Shown: piece after piece, positions 8,734 to 17,390 of the stretch
Numbering within the stretch: position 1 is the first letter of the stretch
Layout: every line of letters begins with the position of its first letter
Assembly (NCBI GenBank): GCA_016194905.1
Contig: JACQAP010000008.1
Coordinates: forward strand, 124,001-188,000
Direction of reading: 5' to 3'
DNA: 64,000 nt
Origin: Betaproteobacteria bacterium
Lineage (GTDB): Bacteria; Pseudomonadota; Gammaproteobacteria; Burkholderiales; JACQAP01
Translations under genes and position numbers: made by a program
The notes under the pieces: model-generated
Seen by the model: only the letters and a program-made list of their open reading frames with translations
Told to the model about the DNA's origin: nothing
Databases searched by the model: none

Positions 8734-9036
8734 ATGGACCTGCAGGAATTCACGCTGACCACGTCCCGGGATTCGCCGCCGGCGGGATTGATTCCCGCGC
8801 TGGAGGCGCTATGGTATCTGCGCAAAGGCAACTGGGATCGCGCCCACGCGATCGTGCAGGAACATGAAGACAACAACGCGAATGCGCTGGTGCACGCGCA
8901 CTTGCATCGCATAGAAGGCGATCTTGCCAATGCGGGCTATTGGTATCGCCGTGCCGGGGAAAAGACGGCTGACGCCGCACTCGAAGAAGAATGGAAGTCG
9001 CTGGTCGCGTACTTCCTCCGGGAGAACGCTACATGA
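8734..9036 (+). CDS. Conserved hypothetical protein, 100 residues, overlapping ilvE
   Basis: Short acidic, helix-rich soluble protein. The pattern ALWYLRKGNWDRAHAIVQEH then HLHRIEGDLANAGYWYRRAG resembles a pair of TPR-like helical hairpins, but I cannot assign a named family. The ATG at 8734 is preferred to an upstream in-frame ATG at 8647, which falls inside the terminator hairpin. Its stop overlaps the ilvE start (ATGA at 9033-9036), so the two are co-translated. Confidence 0.75.
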   Translation: MDLQEFTLTTSRDSPPAGLIPALEALWYLRKGNWDRAHAIVQEHEDNNANALVHAHLHRIEGDLANAGYWYRRAGEKTADAALEEEWKSLVAYFLRENAT

Positions 9037-10148
9037 GCAAGCTCGAGATCCGCATCGAACCCTGCACGCAGTCGGCGCCTTCAACGCTACCGAACCCGCT
9101 GGGTTTCGGGCGGCATTTCACTGCGCGCATGTTCACGCGGCATTACACGGCCGGAAAGGGCTGGCACGATGCGGTCATCGGGCCTTATCGGCCGCTGGCG
9201 CTCGATCCGGCATCCCAGGTTTTCCATTGCGGGCAGATGATTTTCGAGGGAACCAAGGCCTACTCGCGCCCGGACGGCAATCTCAATCTGTTTCGTGTCG
9301 AGAAGAATGCCGAGCGGTTCAATCGCTCCGCCGCGCGTCTGGCAATGCCCGAGGTCGACATCGACGAACACGTTCAGGCAATTTCGGAACTGGTGAAGCT
9401 CGAACATGGCTGGGTGCCGAAGCAGGAAGGCGCGGCGCTCTATATCCGCCCGGTGATGATCGCCGTCGAAAATACGCTGGAGGTTCGCGCCAGCCGCACT
9501 TTCCTGCATTACATCATCCTGAGCCCGGTCGCGCCGTACTTTGCAGGCGGCTTCAAGCCGGTCTCGGTGTTCGTGTCCGACGGCTATGTGCGTACGGTAC
9601 GCGGCGGCACCGGAGAGGCGAAGACACCGGGTAACTATGCGGGCAGTCTGGCGGGGACGGAGGAAGCGATCGCCGCAGGCTATCAGCAAGTGCTGTGGCT
9701 CGACGCGGTCGAACGGCGTTACGTCGATGAAGTCGGCGCGATGAATATCGCCTTCGTTTACGAGGGCAAACACATCCGCACGCCGATGTTGTCCGGCGCC
9801 ATCCTGCGAGGCGTGACGCGCGATTCCCTGCTGACGCTTGCGCCCGATCTCGGCTACAGCGTGAGCGAGGACCGCATTGACATCCGCGACGTGCTGCGCG
9901 ACATCGAGGCAGGCAGGATCACCGAAGCGTTCGGCATCGGCACGGGCGCCGTTATCGCGCCGGTCGGCAGCTTTGGCTACCAGGGCCGCGACTACGACTT
10001 GGGCACTGGCGAACCGGGGCCGGTGGCGCAGCGGTTGTTCAAGGGGTTGACCGACATCCAGTACGGCCGTGCCGCCGATCCCTACGGCTGGACGCGCGTG
10101 GTCAAAGTTGCGTCCGAAACCAGGGCAACTTCCGTCACCAGCGCGTAA
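9033..10148 (+). CDS. ilvE: Branched-chain amino acid aminotransferase (class IV, BCAT2-like)
   Basis: PLP enzyme interconverting Leu, Ile and Val with their 2-oxo acids, using 2-oxoglutarate/glutamate. The 371 residues contain the fold-type IV signature GGTGEAKTPGNYAGSL with the Schiff-base lysine at about Lys197, and the conserved EVGAMNIAF segment. Length and motifs fit the longer, eukaryote-like BCAT branch (about 360 residues) rather than the about 305-residue E. coli IlvE. ATG 9033 is chosen because it overlaps the stop of the preceding gene; an earlier in-frame start at 8991 lies within that gene. Confidence 0.92.
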   Translation: MSKLEIRIEPCTQSAPSTLPNPLGFGRHFTARMFTRHYTAGKGWHDAVIGPYRPLALDPASQVFHCGQMIFEGTKAYSRPDGNLNLFRVEKNAERFNRSAARLAMPEVDIDEHVQAISELVKLEHGWVPKQEGAALYIRPVMIAVENTLEVRASRTFLHYIILSPVAPYFAGGFKPVSVFVSDGYVRTVRGGTGEAKTPGNYAGSLAGTEEAIAAGYQQVLWLDAVERRYVDEVGAMNIAFVYEGKHIRTPMLSGAILRGVTRDSLLTLAPDLGYSVSEDRIDIRDVLRDIEAGRITEAFGIGTGAVIAPVGSFGYQGRDYDLGTGEPGPVAQRLFKGLTDIQYGRAADPYGWTRVVKVASETRATSVTSA

Positions 10149-10228
10149 CGCTTTCCCGTCTTGCCGTGCCTGCCCCGAGCGTCTGCCGTTCCTAGCGACG
10201 TCGTTTGCCTCCATACTTGTACCCGAGC

Positions 10229-10993
10229 ATGTGGTGCAATCGACTTCCCATCTTTCGTTTCCTTTTGCTGCGGATCGCCAGAGGCGGACTATTCGCGGTG
10301 CTGGTCTTTGCGAGCACTGCCCGCGGTGAGGACAATTACGCCGCAGCGCGCGGAGTAATGGTGCGCGAGATCGAGCAGATGACACGGCTCACTGCCGAAG
10401 AAACCGGGCGCCCTCGGTTCGACCAGCGGGTGCTCGAGGCGATGGGCGAGGTGGAGCGGCATCTGTTCGTGCCTGGCGCACAGCAGGGCAATGCCTACGA
10501 GAACCGGCCGCTGCCGATCGGACACGGGCAGACGATTTCGCAGCCGTACATCGTCGCGCTCATGACCGATCTGCTGCAGACCAGGCCCGATCACGTCGTC
10601 CTCGAGATCGGTACCGGTTCCGGCTACCAGGCGGCAATCCTGGCCAAACTCGCCCGCACGGTCCATACGATCGAGATCATCGACCCGCTGGGCCGCCAGG
10701 CTGGCGTTCGTCTCGCGCAACTCGGCTACCGCAACGTGCAGGTGAAAGTGGCGGACGGCTACTACGGTTGGCCGGAGCACGCGCCGTTCGATGGAATCAT
10801 GGTGACCGCGGCCGCCAATCACGTCCCTCCATCGCTGGTCCGCCAGCTCAAGCCGGGTGGACGCATGGTGATCCCGGTGGGCACGAGTTTCCTCACGCAG
10901 GTTTTGCTGCTTGTGGAAAAAGAGCCCGACGGCTCGGTGACCAGCCGCCAGATATTGCCTGTGCGTTTCGTGCCGCTGACCGGCGGGCATTGA
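10229..10993 (+). CDS. pcm: Exported protein-L-isoaspartate O-methyltransferase
   Basis: Repairs isoaspartyl residues by SAM-dependent methylation. Family motifs: GQTISQPYIVALMTDLLQ, SAM site EIGTGSGYQAAILA and the distal RQLKPGGRMVIPVG. Unusual feature: from the ATG at 10229 the protein starts with a basic stretch and a hydrophobic run (LLLRIARGGLFAVLVFAST), then ARGED, which looks like a signal peptide or anchor, so the enzyme is probably periplasmic rather than cytosolic. An earlier in-frame ATG at 10205 adds eight residues. It precedes the large membrane protein by 79 bp. Confidence 0.88.
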   Translation: MWCNRLPIFRFLLLRIARGGLFAVLVFASTARGEDNYAAARGVMVREIEQMTRLTAEETGRPRFDQRVLEAMGEVERHLFVPGAQQGNAYENRPLPIGHGQTISQPYIVALMTDLLQTRPDHVVLEIGTGSGYQAAILAKLARTVHTIEIIDPLGRQAGVRLAQLGYRNVQVKVADGYYGWPEHAPFDGIMVTAAANHVPPSLVRQLKPGGRMVIPVGTSFLTQVLLLVEKEPDGSVTSRQILPVRFVPLTGGH

Positions 10994-11072
10994 TGGTGCC
11001 GCGGCAGCGGCCAAACGCCATGGACAATGCCGCGATCGCGCGCTTGCGCTTCACAACCGGCGGCGGAACCGC

Positions 11073-13550
11073 ATGCCGTCGCTAGCGAACGGCGCTGCGC
11101 CCGAAAGGATCGGCCTGCCGCTTGCGCTCGGCCTCGCGCTGGCGCTGGTCTCCGCTGCGGCGCTGGCGTACGAGATCCTGCTTACGCGGCTCTTTTCGAT
11201 CATCCAGTGGCATCACTTCGCCTACATGATGATCAGCGTGGCGCTGCTCGGCTACGGCGCCGCGGGCACGGCGGTAACATTGCTCCGCGCGCGCCTCGAG
11301 CCGCACTTCGTCGCAACCTTCGCCGCGGCCGCTGGCGGGTTTGGGGTGACTGCGGTCGCGTGCTTTCTGGCAGCGCAGCGGCTGCCGTTCAACGCGCTGG
11401 AGTTTCTGTGGGACTGGCGCCAGCCGTTGTGGCTGCTCGCAATCTATCTTCTGCTGTTCGTGCCGTTCTTCTTCGCGGCGATCTGCGTATGCCTCACCTT
11501 CACGCGCTTCGCCGCGCAAGCGCATCGCATCTACAGCTTCGATATCGTCGGTGGCGCGGCGGGCAGTCTCGGCGTGATCCTGGCGCTGTACGCGATGTCG
11601 CCAGCAACAGTGCTGGGTTGCGTCCCAGCCGCGGCGTTGAGCGCGGCGGCGTGCGTCTGGTGGTTTGCGGGGGGAAGGCCGCAACTCGCGGCGGCGCTGC
11701 CGATCGCGCTTGCGGTGGTCATCGTTCTGGCCCTGCAGACACCGCTTGCGCAACTGCGCGTGTCGGAATACAAGCAACTGTCGCAGGCGCTCAATGTCAT
11801 GGGTGCGCGCGTCGTCGCCGAGCGCTCCAGCCCGCTCGGACTGGTGACAGTGGTCGAGAGTCCCGAGGTGCCGCTGCGGCATGCGCCGGGGTTGAGCCTC
11901 AGCGCACCAGACGAGCCGCCTGCGCAACTCGGCGTCTTCACCGACGGCGACGGATTGAGCGCGCTCGACCGTTTCGACGGCCGGCGCGAGTCCCTGAACT
12001 ATCTCGACTACCTCACGTCAGCGCTGCCCTATCACCTCGCGCGCGATCCGCGCGTACTGGTGCTCGGTGCGGGGGCGGGCGGGGACGTGCTGCAGGCGCT
12101 GTACCACCGTGCCGCCAGCGTGGATGCGGTGGAGCTGAATCCGCAAGTCGTGGACCTGGTGGAGCGGCAGTTCGCCGGATTCTCCGGCCGGCCTTACAGC
12201 CAGCCTGGCGTCAGACTGCACATCGGCGAGGCGCGCGGATTCGTCGCTGCCGGCCGGGAGCGCTACGACATCATCCAGGTTGCGCTGCTGGACTCCTTTG
12301 GCGCCTCGTCTGCGGGATTGCACGCGCTGTCGGAAAGCTTTCTCTACACCGTCGAGGCGATGCAGCGTTTTATGGCGCATCTCGCTCCGGATGGAGTTCT
12401 GTCGATCACGCGCTGGGTGAGTCTGCCACCGCGCGACACCTTGAAGCTCTTCGCCACTGCCGTCGTCGCGCTGGAGCGGGACGGGGTGCGCGATCCGGCG
12501 GCACGCATCGTGCTGATCCGCAGTTGGAAGACGGCGACACTCGTCGTGAAGAACGGCGAGGTCACCACGGAAGATATCGCGCGACTGCGCGAATTCTGCC
12601 GCCTGCGTGGATTCGACCTGGTGTGGTATCCCGGTATGCACCCGGAGGAGGCGGACCGCTACAACCGACTTGACCGGCCGTACTTCCACGAAGGTGCCGT
12701 CGCGCTGCTCGGGCCGCAGCGCGACAATTTCATCGAGCGCTACAAGTTCGACATTGCGCCGGCGACCGACGACAGTCCCTACTTCTTCAATTTTTTCCGC
12801 TGGAAGACGCTGCCCGAACTGCTGCGCCTGAAGGATCGTGGCGGCCTGCCGCTGCTGGAATGGGGTTATCCGCTGGTGGTTGCCACGTTCGCGCAGGCGC
12901 TGCTGGTCAGCGCCGTACTGATCCTGCTGCCGCTTGTATGGTCGCATCGGGCGAAGCCGGAAGACCGTCGAACGGGGCGGCTTCGCACCGCAGCCTATTT
13001 CGCCGCACTGGGAACGGGATTCATGTTCGTCGAGATCGCCTTCATCCAGAAGTTCGTCCTGTTTCTGAGCCACCCTCTGTATGCCGTCGCGGTGGTGCTG
13101 TTCGCCTTCCTGCTCTCGGCAGGCTTGGGCAGCATGGCCTCGCAACGGGTCGCACGGTTGGTGCGCGGAGAGCTTGCGCCGATCGCCTTGCCGGTAATCG
13201 CCATCGTACTGCTGATCGCGGGCTATCTGCTGGCGCTGCCGGGCATGTTCGAGACGCTGATCGGGCTGCCCGATGCAGTCCGGATTGCACTGACCGTGCT
13301 GCTCATCCTGCCGCTGGGAATGTGCATGGGAATGCCGTTTCCGATTGGGCTGCAGGCGTTGAGCGCGCAGGCGCCGCAACTGGTGCCATGGGCGTGGGGG
13401 ATCAATGCCTGCACCTCGGTCACGGGAGCGGTGCTGGCGACGCTGCTCGCGATCCATCTTGGCTTTACCAGCGTGCTATGTGCCGCTGCCGCCCTATATG
13501 TGCTCGCCGTCGCGGTGTTCCCGTGGAGGACGCGTTTACAGCATTGCTAG
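11073..13550 (+). CDS. Polytopic membrane protein with spermidine synthase-like domain
   Basis: 825 residues: about six hydrophobic helices in the first 230 residues, a Rossmann methyltransferase/spermidine-synthase-like domain in the middle (VLVLGAGAGGDVLQALYH as nucleotide site, then VDAVELNPQVVDLV and YDIIQVALLDSFG), and about six helices at the C-terminus. This is the architecture of proteins annotated as fused MFS/spermidine synthase. A bona fide spermidine synthase has conserved polyamine-site Asp residues in its GGGDG and D-x-x-D motifs, which are not clearly present, so aminopropyl transfer is doubtful. It may modify a membrane or exported substrate. Start ATG 11073 lacks a strong ribosome site. 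Confidence 0.75.
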   Translation: MPSLANGAAPERIGLPLALGLALALVSAAALAYEILLTRLFSIIQWHHFAYMMISVALLGYGAAGTAVTLLRARLEPHFVATFAAAAGGFGVTAVACFLAAQRLPFNALEFLWDWRQPLWLLAIYLLLFVPFFFAAICVCLTFTRFAAQAHRIYSFDIVGGAAGSLGVILALYAMSPATVLGCVPAAALSAAACVWWFAGGRPQLAAALPIALAVVIVLALQTPLAQLRVSEYKQLSQALNVMGARVVAERSSPLGLVTVVESPEVPLRHAPGLSLSAPDEPPAQLGVFTDGDGLSALDRFDGRRESLNYLDYLTSALPYHLARDPRVLVLGAGAGGDVLQALYHRAASVDAVELNPQVVDLVERQFAGFSGRPYSQPGVRLHIGEARGFVAAGRERYDIIQVALLDSFGASSAGLHALSESFLYTVEAMQRFMAHLAPDGVLSITRWVSLPPRDTLKLFATAVVALERDGVRDPAARIVLIRSWKTATLVVKNGEVTTEDIARLREFCRLRGFDLVWYPGMHPEEADRYNRLDRPYFHEGAVALLGPQRDNFIERYKFDIAPATDDSPYFFNFFRWKTLPELLRLKDRGGLPLLEWGYPLVVATFAQALLVSAVLILLPLVWSHRAKPEDRRTGRLRTAAYFAALGTGFMFVEIAFIQKFVLFLSHPLYAVAVVLFAFLLSAGLGSMASQRVARLVRGELAPIALPVIAIVLLIAGYLLALPGMFETLIGLPDAVRIALTVLLILPLGMCMGMPFPIGLQALSAQAPQLVPWAWGINACTSVTGAVLATLLAIHLGFTSVLCAAAALYVLAVAVFPWRTRLQHC

Positions 13551-13593
13551 TGATCCGAACAGCTGATCGAGTGGTCGATGAAGGACGAGGGAT

Positions 13594-13713
13594 GCGCTGC
13601 TGCTGGGCGAGCAAATCACCCTGGTCATGCTGGCGGGCTGCGGACTGATTCTGATCGGCACCGCGCTGGTATTCGGGATACTGCGGCTGCCGCTTCGGCG
13701 CGGGACCACCTGA
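13594..13713 (+). pseudogene. C-terminal remnant of an EamA/DMT-type transporter gene
   Basis: The plus frame from 13594 to the TGA at 13711-13713 reads LLLGEQITLVMLAGCGLILI then GTALVFGILRLPLRRGTT. This matches the last transmembrane helix and tail of EamA/DMT permeases (a loop with GE, then an LxLxGxxLIxxGxxLV helix). Nothing upstream in the same frame continues the domain: a TGA lies at 13579-13581, and the preceding gene ends at 13550. It is therefore the surviving end of a deleted transporter gene. Confidence 0.55.
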
Positions 13714-13721
13714 GTTCGCTG

Positions 13722-14213
13722 TTACTTCTCCTGCAACAGAGGCAGCACTTTCTCCGCGTAGTAATACGGCTGTTTCGCGCCGCGGGTCTGGCTGCGCACG
13801 GTGCCGCTGCGGTCGATCACGAAAGCAGTAGGGGTCGGATATTTGCGTTGGAATCCGTTCTGCTCGAGATCGTCGGCCATCACACCCGGCAGTCCATAGA
13901 TCCCGAGCATGCGCTCGACGCGATGGCGGTCTTCCAGGCTGTCGATGCCGACGACGATGACTTCGAAGCCCTGGTCATGGTGCTGCTCGTAGAAAGTTTC
14001 CAGATTGCCGATCTCGTATGCGCAGAAACTGCAGTAACTGGAGTAGAAATTGACCAGCACCACCTTGCCGCGCATCTGCGTAAGATCGAAAGCCTCGCCG
14101 GAGAACAGCGTGCCCTTCAGGGCAGGCGTGGGTTCGCCGAGCTCGGCGGCCGGCTCGGCCGGTGCGGCGGCAAGAATAAAAAGCAGGGCGGCAAGGGCTT
14201 TCAGCTTTTTCAT
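13722..14213 (-). CDS. Exported TlpA-family thiol-disulfide oxidoreductase
   Basis: Thioredoxin-fold protein of 163 residues with an N-terminal signal peptide (KKLKALAALLFILAAAPAEP). The active site CSFC sits in VNFYSSYCSFCAYE, and the conserved cis-Pro loop appears as YPTPTAFVID. Family members act in the periplasm on cytochrome c maturation or disulfide reduction. Start ATG 14213 is chosen because the longer open frame runs antisense through the neighbouring methyltransferase. It is divergent from that methyltransferase, with about 90 bp between starts. Confidence 0.85.
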   Translation of the reverse strand: MKKLKALAALLFILAAAPAEPAAELGEPTPALKGTLFSGEAFDLTQMRGKVVLVNFYSSYCSFCAYEIGNLETFYEQHHDQGFEVIVVGIDSLEDRHRVERMLGIYGLPGVMADDLEQNGFQRKYPTPTAFVIDRSGTVRSQTRGAKQPYYYAEKVLPLLQEK

Positions 14214-14306
14214 GCGGGGAATCCAGCTCAGTCGAAATGCTTCGTCAGCGTCCGATGCACGCCAGTATACTTTGCCGATCATCGAAATAGACCAGGAGGT
14301 GACGCA

Positions 14307-15344
14307 ATGGCCGAAGCAGGCAGTCAGATCACCGCCGATTCGCAGGTTGCCCGCATATTCGAGTGGCGGCGCGGATTCAATACCATTCATCTGATCGATC
14401 TGGGCGTGCACCTGGACTTGTTCCGCGCGCTGGCGCAGACGCCGGGACTGAATGGTGCCGAACTGGCGGGCCAGCTCGGATTGCACGCGCCATACGTCGA
14501 GGTTTGGTGCAAGACCGCTTACGGGCTGGAAATCCTGGATGCGGATGCGCACGGAAAATACCGGCTCGCACCGTATTTCGATGCGATCCTCGCCAGCCCA
14601 ACGCATCCGCGCTACCTCGGCGGCTACGTGCGTCTGGGCATCGAAGTGGCGGCGGACGATTTCCGCCGCTGCCGCGAAGCTTTCAAGTCCGGAAAGGCGA
14701 AACCATTTCAGGGACGCGGCGACCACTTCAACCAGGCGATCGCCGAATCCACGCAAGGTCTGCAGGTTGTCACCGCCAAGAAGATCCTGCCCGGATTGAC
14801 GGACCTCGCGGGACGCCTTTCCGCCGGCGGGGCGATTCTCGAAATCGGCTGCGGCACCGGCAATTTCCTTTTGCAGGCGGCGAAAGCCTTTCCCGGCGCG
14901 CGGCTCGTGGGCGTCGATATCGACGATGAGAGCCTGGCCAAAGCCCGCGACAAGGTGCAGCAGGCCGGCCTCGCCGGGCGAATTACCTTGCACAAGGAAA
15001 AAGTGGACGATGCCGCAGTCGCGTTCGACGCGGTCGTGATGATCGAAGTGCTGCATGAGATCGCGCCGGAGATACGTCCCGCCGTCGTCGGTGCCGCGGC
15101 GCGCACGCTCAAGGCCGGCGGCTGGATGGTCATCGTCGACGAAACTTATCCGACCACGCTGGACGAAGCGCGCCGTCCCGAATTCCGCTTTCCGTTGCAG
15201 ACCGGCTTCGAGGAACTGATCTGGGGCAACGTGATTCCGACGCGTGAAGAACAGGAAAAGCTGCTGCGCGACGCGGGGCTGAAAGGCGCGATCAACCGCG
15301 AGTTGATCGGCGAGGGGTTTACCGTGCTGACGATACGACGCTGA
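14307..15344 (+). CDS. Class I SAM-dependent methyltransferase
   Basis: 345 residues. An N-terminal winged-helix-like dimerisation region (LGVHLDLFRALAQTPGLNGA) resembles O-methyltransferase family 2 proteins. It is followed by a Rossmann domain with SAM motif I ILEIGCGTGNFLLQAAKAFP, motif II VGVDIDDESLAKA and post-motif LKAGGWMVIVDETYP. The substrate is unknown. AGGAGGT at 14293-14299 is a strong ribosome site for the ATG at 14307, which settles the start against a much longer in-frame extension. Confidence 0.85.
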   Translation: MAEAGSQITADSQVARIFEWRRGFNTIHLIDLGVHLDLFRALAQTPGLNGAELAGQLGLHAPYVEVWCKTAYGLEILDADAHGKYRLAPYFDAILASPTHPRYLGGYVRLGIEVAADDFRRCREAFKSGKAKPFQGRGDHFNQAIAESTQGLQVVTAKKILPGLTDLAGRLSAGGAILEIGCGTGNFLLQAAKAFPGARLVGVDIDDESLAKARDKVQQAGLAGRITLHKEKVDDAAVAFDAVVMIEVLHEIAPEIRPAVVGAAARTLKAGGWMVIVDETYPTTLDEARRPEFRFPLQTGFEELIWGNVIPTREEQEKLLRDAGLKGAINRELIGEGFTVLTIRR

Positions 15345-15394
15345 AGCGCGCGCCGATTCGGGTCATTTCGTGAATACGCCGTCGGCGATTGCCG

Positions 15395-15565
15395 AGACTG
15401 CGGTTTGTCGAGGCCGAATTCGCGCGGATCCGTGCCGCGGTACTCGCCCGGTTCCATTGCTCGCACGGGGCCCGACGTGTTCATGGCCTGCACCACCAAC
15501 GACAGTTTTTCCGCGAGGGCTTGAGCGGTGAGGGTCTTGACGGCGTTTGTGACTGGTGGCGGCGT
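15395..15565 (-). pseudogene. Possible decayed DUF4340-like gene fragment
   Basis: Directly downstream of the HupE-like gene, a minus-strand frame reads VKTLTAQALAEKLSLVVQAM (from about 15541) and then EPGEYRGTDPREFGLDKPQS (to about 15396). The helix followed by a (Y/F)GLDxP turn resembles DUF4340 proteins such as the one encoded at 16752-17390. The similarity stops after this segment. No ribosome site or convincing start is seen. It may be a remnant of a second DUF4340-type gene or simply coincidental open frame. Confidence 0.3.
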
Positions 15566-16680
15566 TATCCGCCAAAAAATGCCCGGTCGACGAACAAGAC
15601 CAGTCCCACCGCCAGTATTACGCCCGAGACGGTTGCGACCACGCGCGGTTCCCACGACTTTGATTTCAGCCGCATCAGGATGGGAACGACCAGCAATACG
15701 ACGGTCAACTGACCCGCTTCCACGCCGAGGTTGAAGTTCAGCAGAGACAGCAGCAGGTTTTCCTTCGGCAATCCGATCTCCCGCAGCACCGAGGAAAACC
15801 CGAATCCGTGCGCCAGGCCGAACAGGAAACTCACCGCCCAGCGGCGGGATACCGCATAGCGCGGCAGCAGGTTTTCCAATGCGACGTAGGCGATCGAAAG
15901 CGCAATCACGGATTCAACCAGCGCGCTGGGAAGGACAACCACGTCCAGCGCGGCGAGTGCCAGCGTGATGCTGTGTGCGACGGTGAAGGCGGTGATGATC
16001 TTCAACAACGACCACAATCCGCCGCCGCGCAACATCAGCGCCAGCAGGAAGAGCAGGTGATCGTAGCCGGTCAGAATGTGTTCGATGCCCAGGGGAAAGA
16101 AGCTGCCGGCTCCGCGTGAGGCGCGGGCTTGTTCCCCTGCTGAAACGCTGGTCTCCCGAGCATCGGAGCCGAACGCAAACTGCTGGCTGCCCCCGGACCA
16201 CACGATGAGCGCCAGCGTATGTTGGTTGCTGCCGAGCGCTTCCGACATGTCGTCGCGAATGGTCAGTTTGCGGATCTCGCCGGGACAGATGAAATCCACG
16301 GTTCCCGTGATGCTGATGGAGGTCGCGGACGGTGGCACAATTCGACCTTCGGCGGCCGCGCAGGTCGCGCCGTCGCTGGCAAGATGGATTTTTTCGCTGA
16401 TCGTCGTGATGAGCGGCCGGTAGTCCGGTGTCGCACCCGATTGGCCGAGGTGCATCTGTTCGGCGAGGGGGCCGGGCGGAATGTCTGACAATGTCAGACT
16501 GTAGCGCACGGACTTTTCGTTTATGGTAATGGTGGCGAACCCTGTCATGCCACCAGTGTGCGCACCGGCCAGACCAGCCCATCCGAGCAGCAGGAGCAGT
16601 GCGAACGCCTTCGCCGTCTGTCTGCCAACCGCGGAGCGGAGAGATTTCCAGGCGGCGGGAGTCGGCTTGGTACGGGTCAT
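15565..16680 (-). CDS. HupE/UreJ-like membrane protein
   Basis: 371 residues: signal peptide (AFALLLLLGWAGLAGAHTGG), an extracytoplasmic beta-rich domain of about 150 residues, then about seven transmembrane helices. The membrane part has the HupE/UreJ_2 pattern (PLGIEHILTGYDHLLFLLAL; IITAFTVAHSITLALAAL; FLFGLAHGFGFSSVL) with the conserved histidines expected for a metal-handling membrane protein. HupE proteins are linked to nickel or other metal transport, but no hydrogenase or urease is nearby. It lies 71 bp after the DUF4340 gene in the same direction and may belong to the Gld-like operon. Confidence 0.8.
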   Translation of the reverse strand: MTRTKPTPAAWKSLRSAVGRQTAKAFALLLLLGWAGLAGAHTGGMTGFATITINEKSVRYSLTLSDIPPGPLAEQMHLGQSGATPDYRPLITTISEKIHLASDGATCAAAEGRIVPPSATSISITGTVDFICPGEIRKLTIRDDMSEALGSNQHTLALIVWSGGSQQFAFGSDARETSVSAGEQARASRGAGSFFPLGIEHILTGYDHLLFLLALMLRGGGLWSLLKIITAFTVAHSITLALAALDVVVLPSALVESVIALSIAYVALENLLPRYAVSRRWAVSFLFGLAHGFGFSSVLREIGLPKENLLLSLLNFNLGVEAGQLTVVLLVVPILMRLKSKSWEPRVVATVSGVILAVGLVLFVDRAFFGG

Positions 16681-16751
16681 CGTTTGCAGGGTTTGCGCTT
16701 CGTAGGGCGGCGAAGTTTACCTGCCGCTCCCGGGTGGCGGCAATGCCGGCG

Positions 16752-17390
16752 TCAGCCGCGCTTCTCGATTTCGATCCTGTGCGCCGGCGCTGCGCTGCCG
16801 CCGACCGCCTGAATGAGGTTCTGAAGATTGGTGATCTGATAATTGGCGATGGTGACGACCGATGCACTCCCCACTCGCAGCACGTAGCGGCTCAGACCAT
16901 CCGGCGCGACGTCGCCGACGGCGTACTGGGCAAGCGGCTGCGGATTGTCCTTGCCATAGACCAGAATGATCATCTGCGGCGCAGTGAGACCGTAGGCGCC
17001 CGACTGCACGTCAAGTTTGAGCTGGCGCTCCATCCGCGTGCGTCCCAGCGCGGCGAACGCCTTGTCGATGGTCTGCGCCCGCGCCGGATCGGTCTGGTGT
17101 GCGTGGGCAGCCTGCGCATTGGCATGGACGCCGTGATAGAACCAGGCGCCGGTTGCATCGCGCTCGAAGCGATGCAGGGTGCCCGCGTGTCCGATCTCGA
17201 TGGCACCCAAGTCCGCGACTGCGGCGGGAAGCAGCATGCGCGAACCTTCCGCGCCAGCCACGTGTTCGGCCACGTCTTCCGGAAGGCGCGATCGATTCCT
17301 GAATTCCATCACGCCGATCCCGGCAACGAGCGCGGCCAGAAGCAGCCAGACAATCAGTACGCGCCGCCGAATGCCTGCGCCGGCGCTCAT
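16752..17390 (-). CDS. DUF4340 domain protein, membrane anchored
   Basis: 212 residues with one N-terminal transmembrane helix (VLIVWLLLAALVAGIGVMEF) and an extracytoplasmic DUF4340-type region: GAWFYHGVHANAQAAHAHQT, then ERQLKLDVQSGAYGLTAPQM (the YGL-x-x-P turn is the family hallmark). Function is unknown; such proteins commonly accompany GldG-like ABC components. ATG 17390 is preferred over GTG 17402 because ATG 17390 overlaps the GldG-like stop as ATGA. Confidence 0.8.
   Translation of the reverse strand: MSAGAGIRRRVLIVWLLLAALVAGIGVMEFRNRSRLPEDVAEHVAGAEGSRMLLPAAVADLGAIEIGHAGTLHRFERDATGAWFYHGVHANAQAAHAHQTDPARAQTIDKAFAALGRTRMERQLKLDVQSGAYGLTAPQMIILVYGKDNPQPLAQYAVGDVAPDGLSRYVLRVGSASVVTIANYQITNLQNLIQAVGGSAAPAHRIEIEKRG

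Noticed and set aside
13578-14306. Long plus-strand N-terminal extension of the methyltransferase frame
   Set aside because: It runs antisense through the TlpA-like gene and a strong AGGAGGT site marks the start at 14307.
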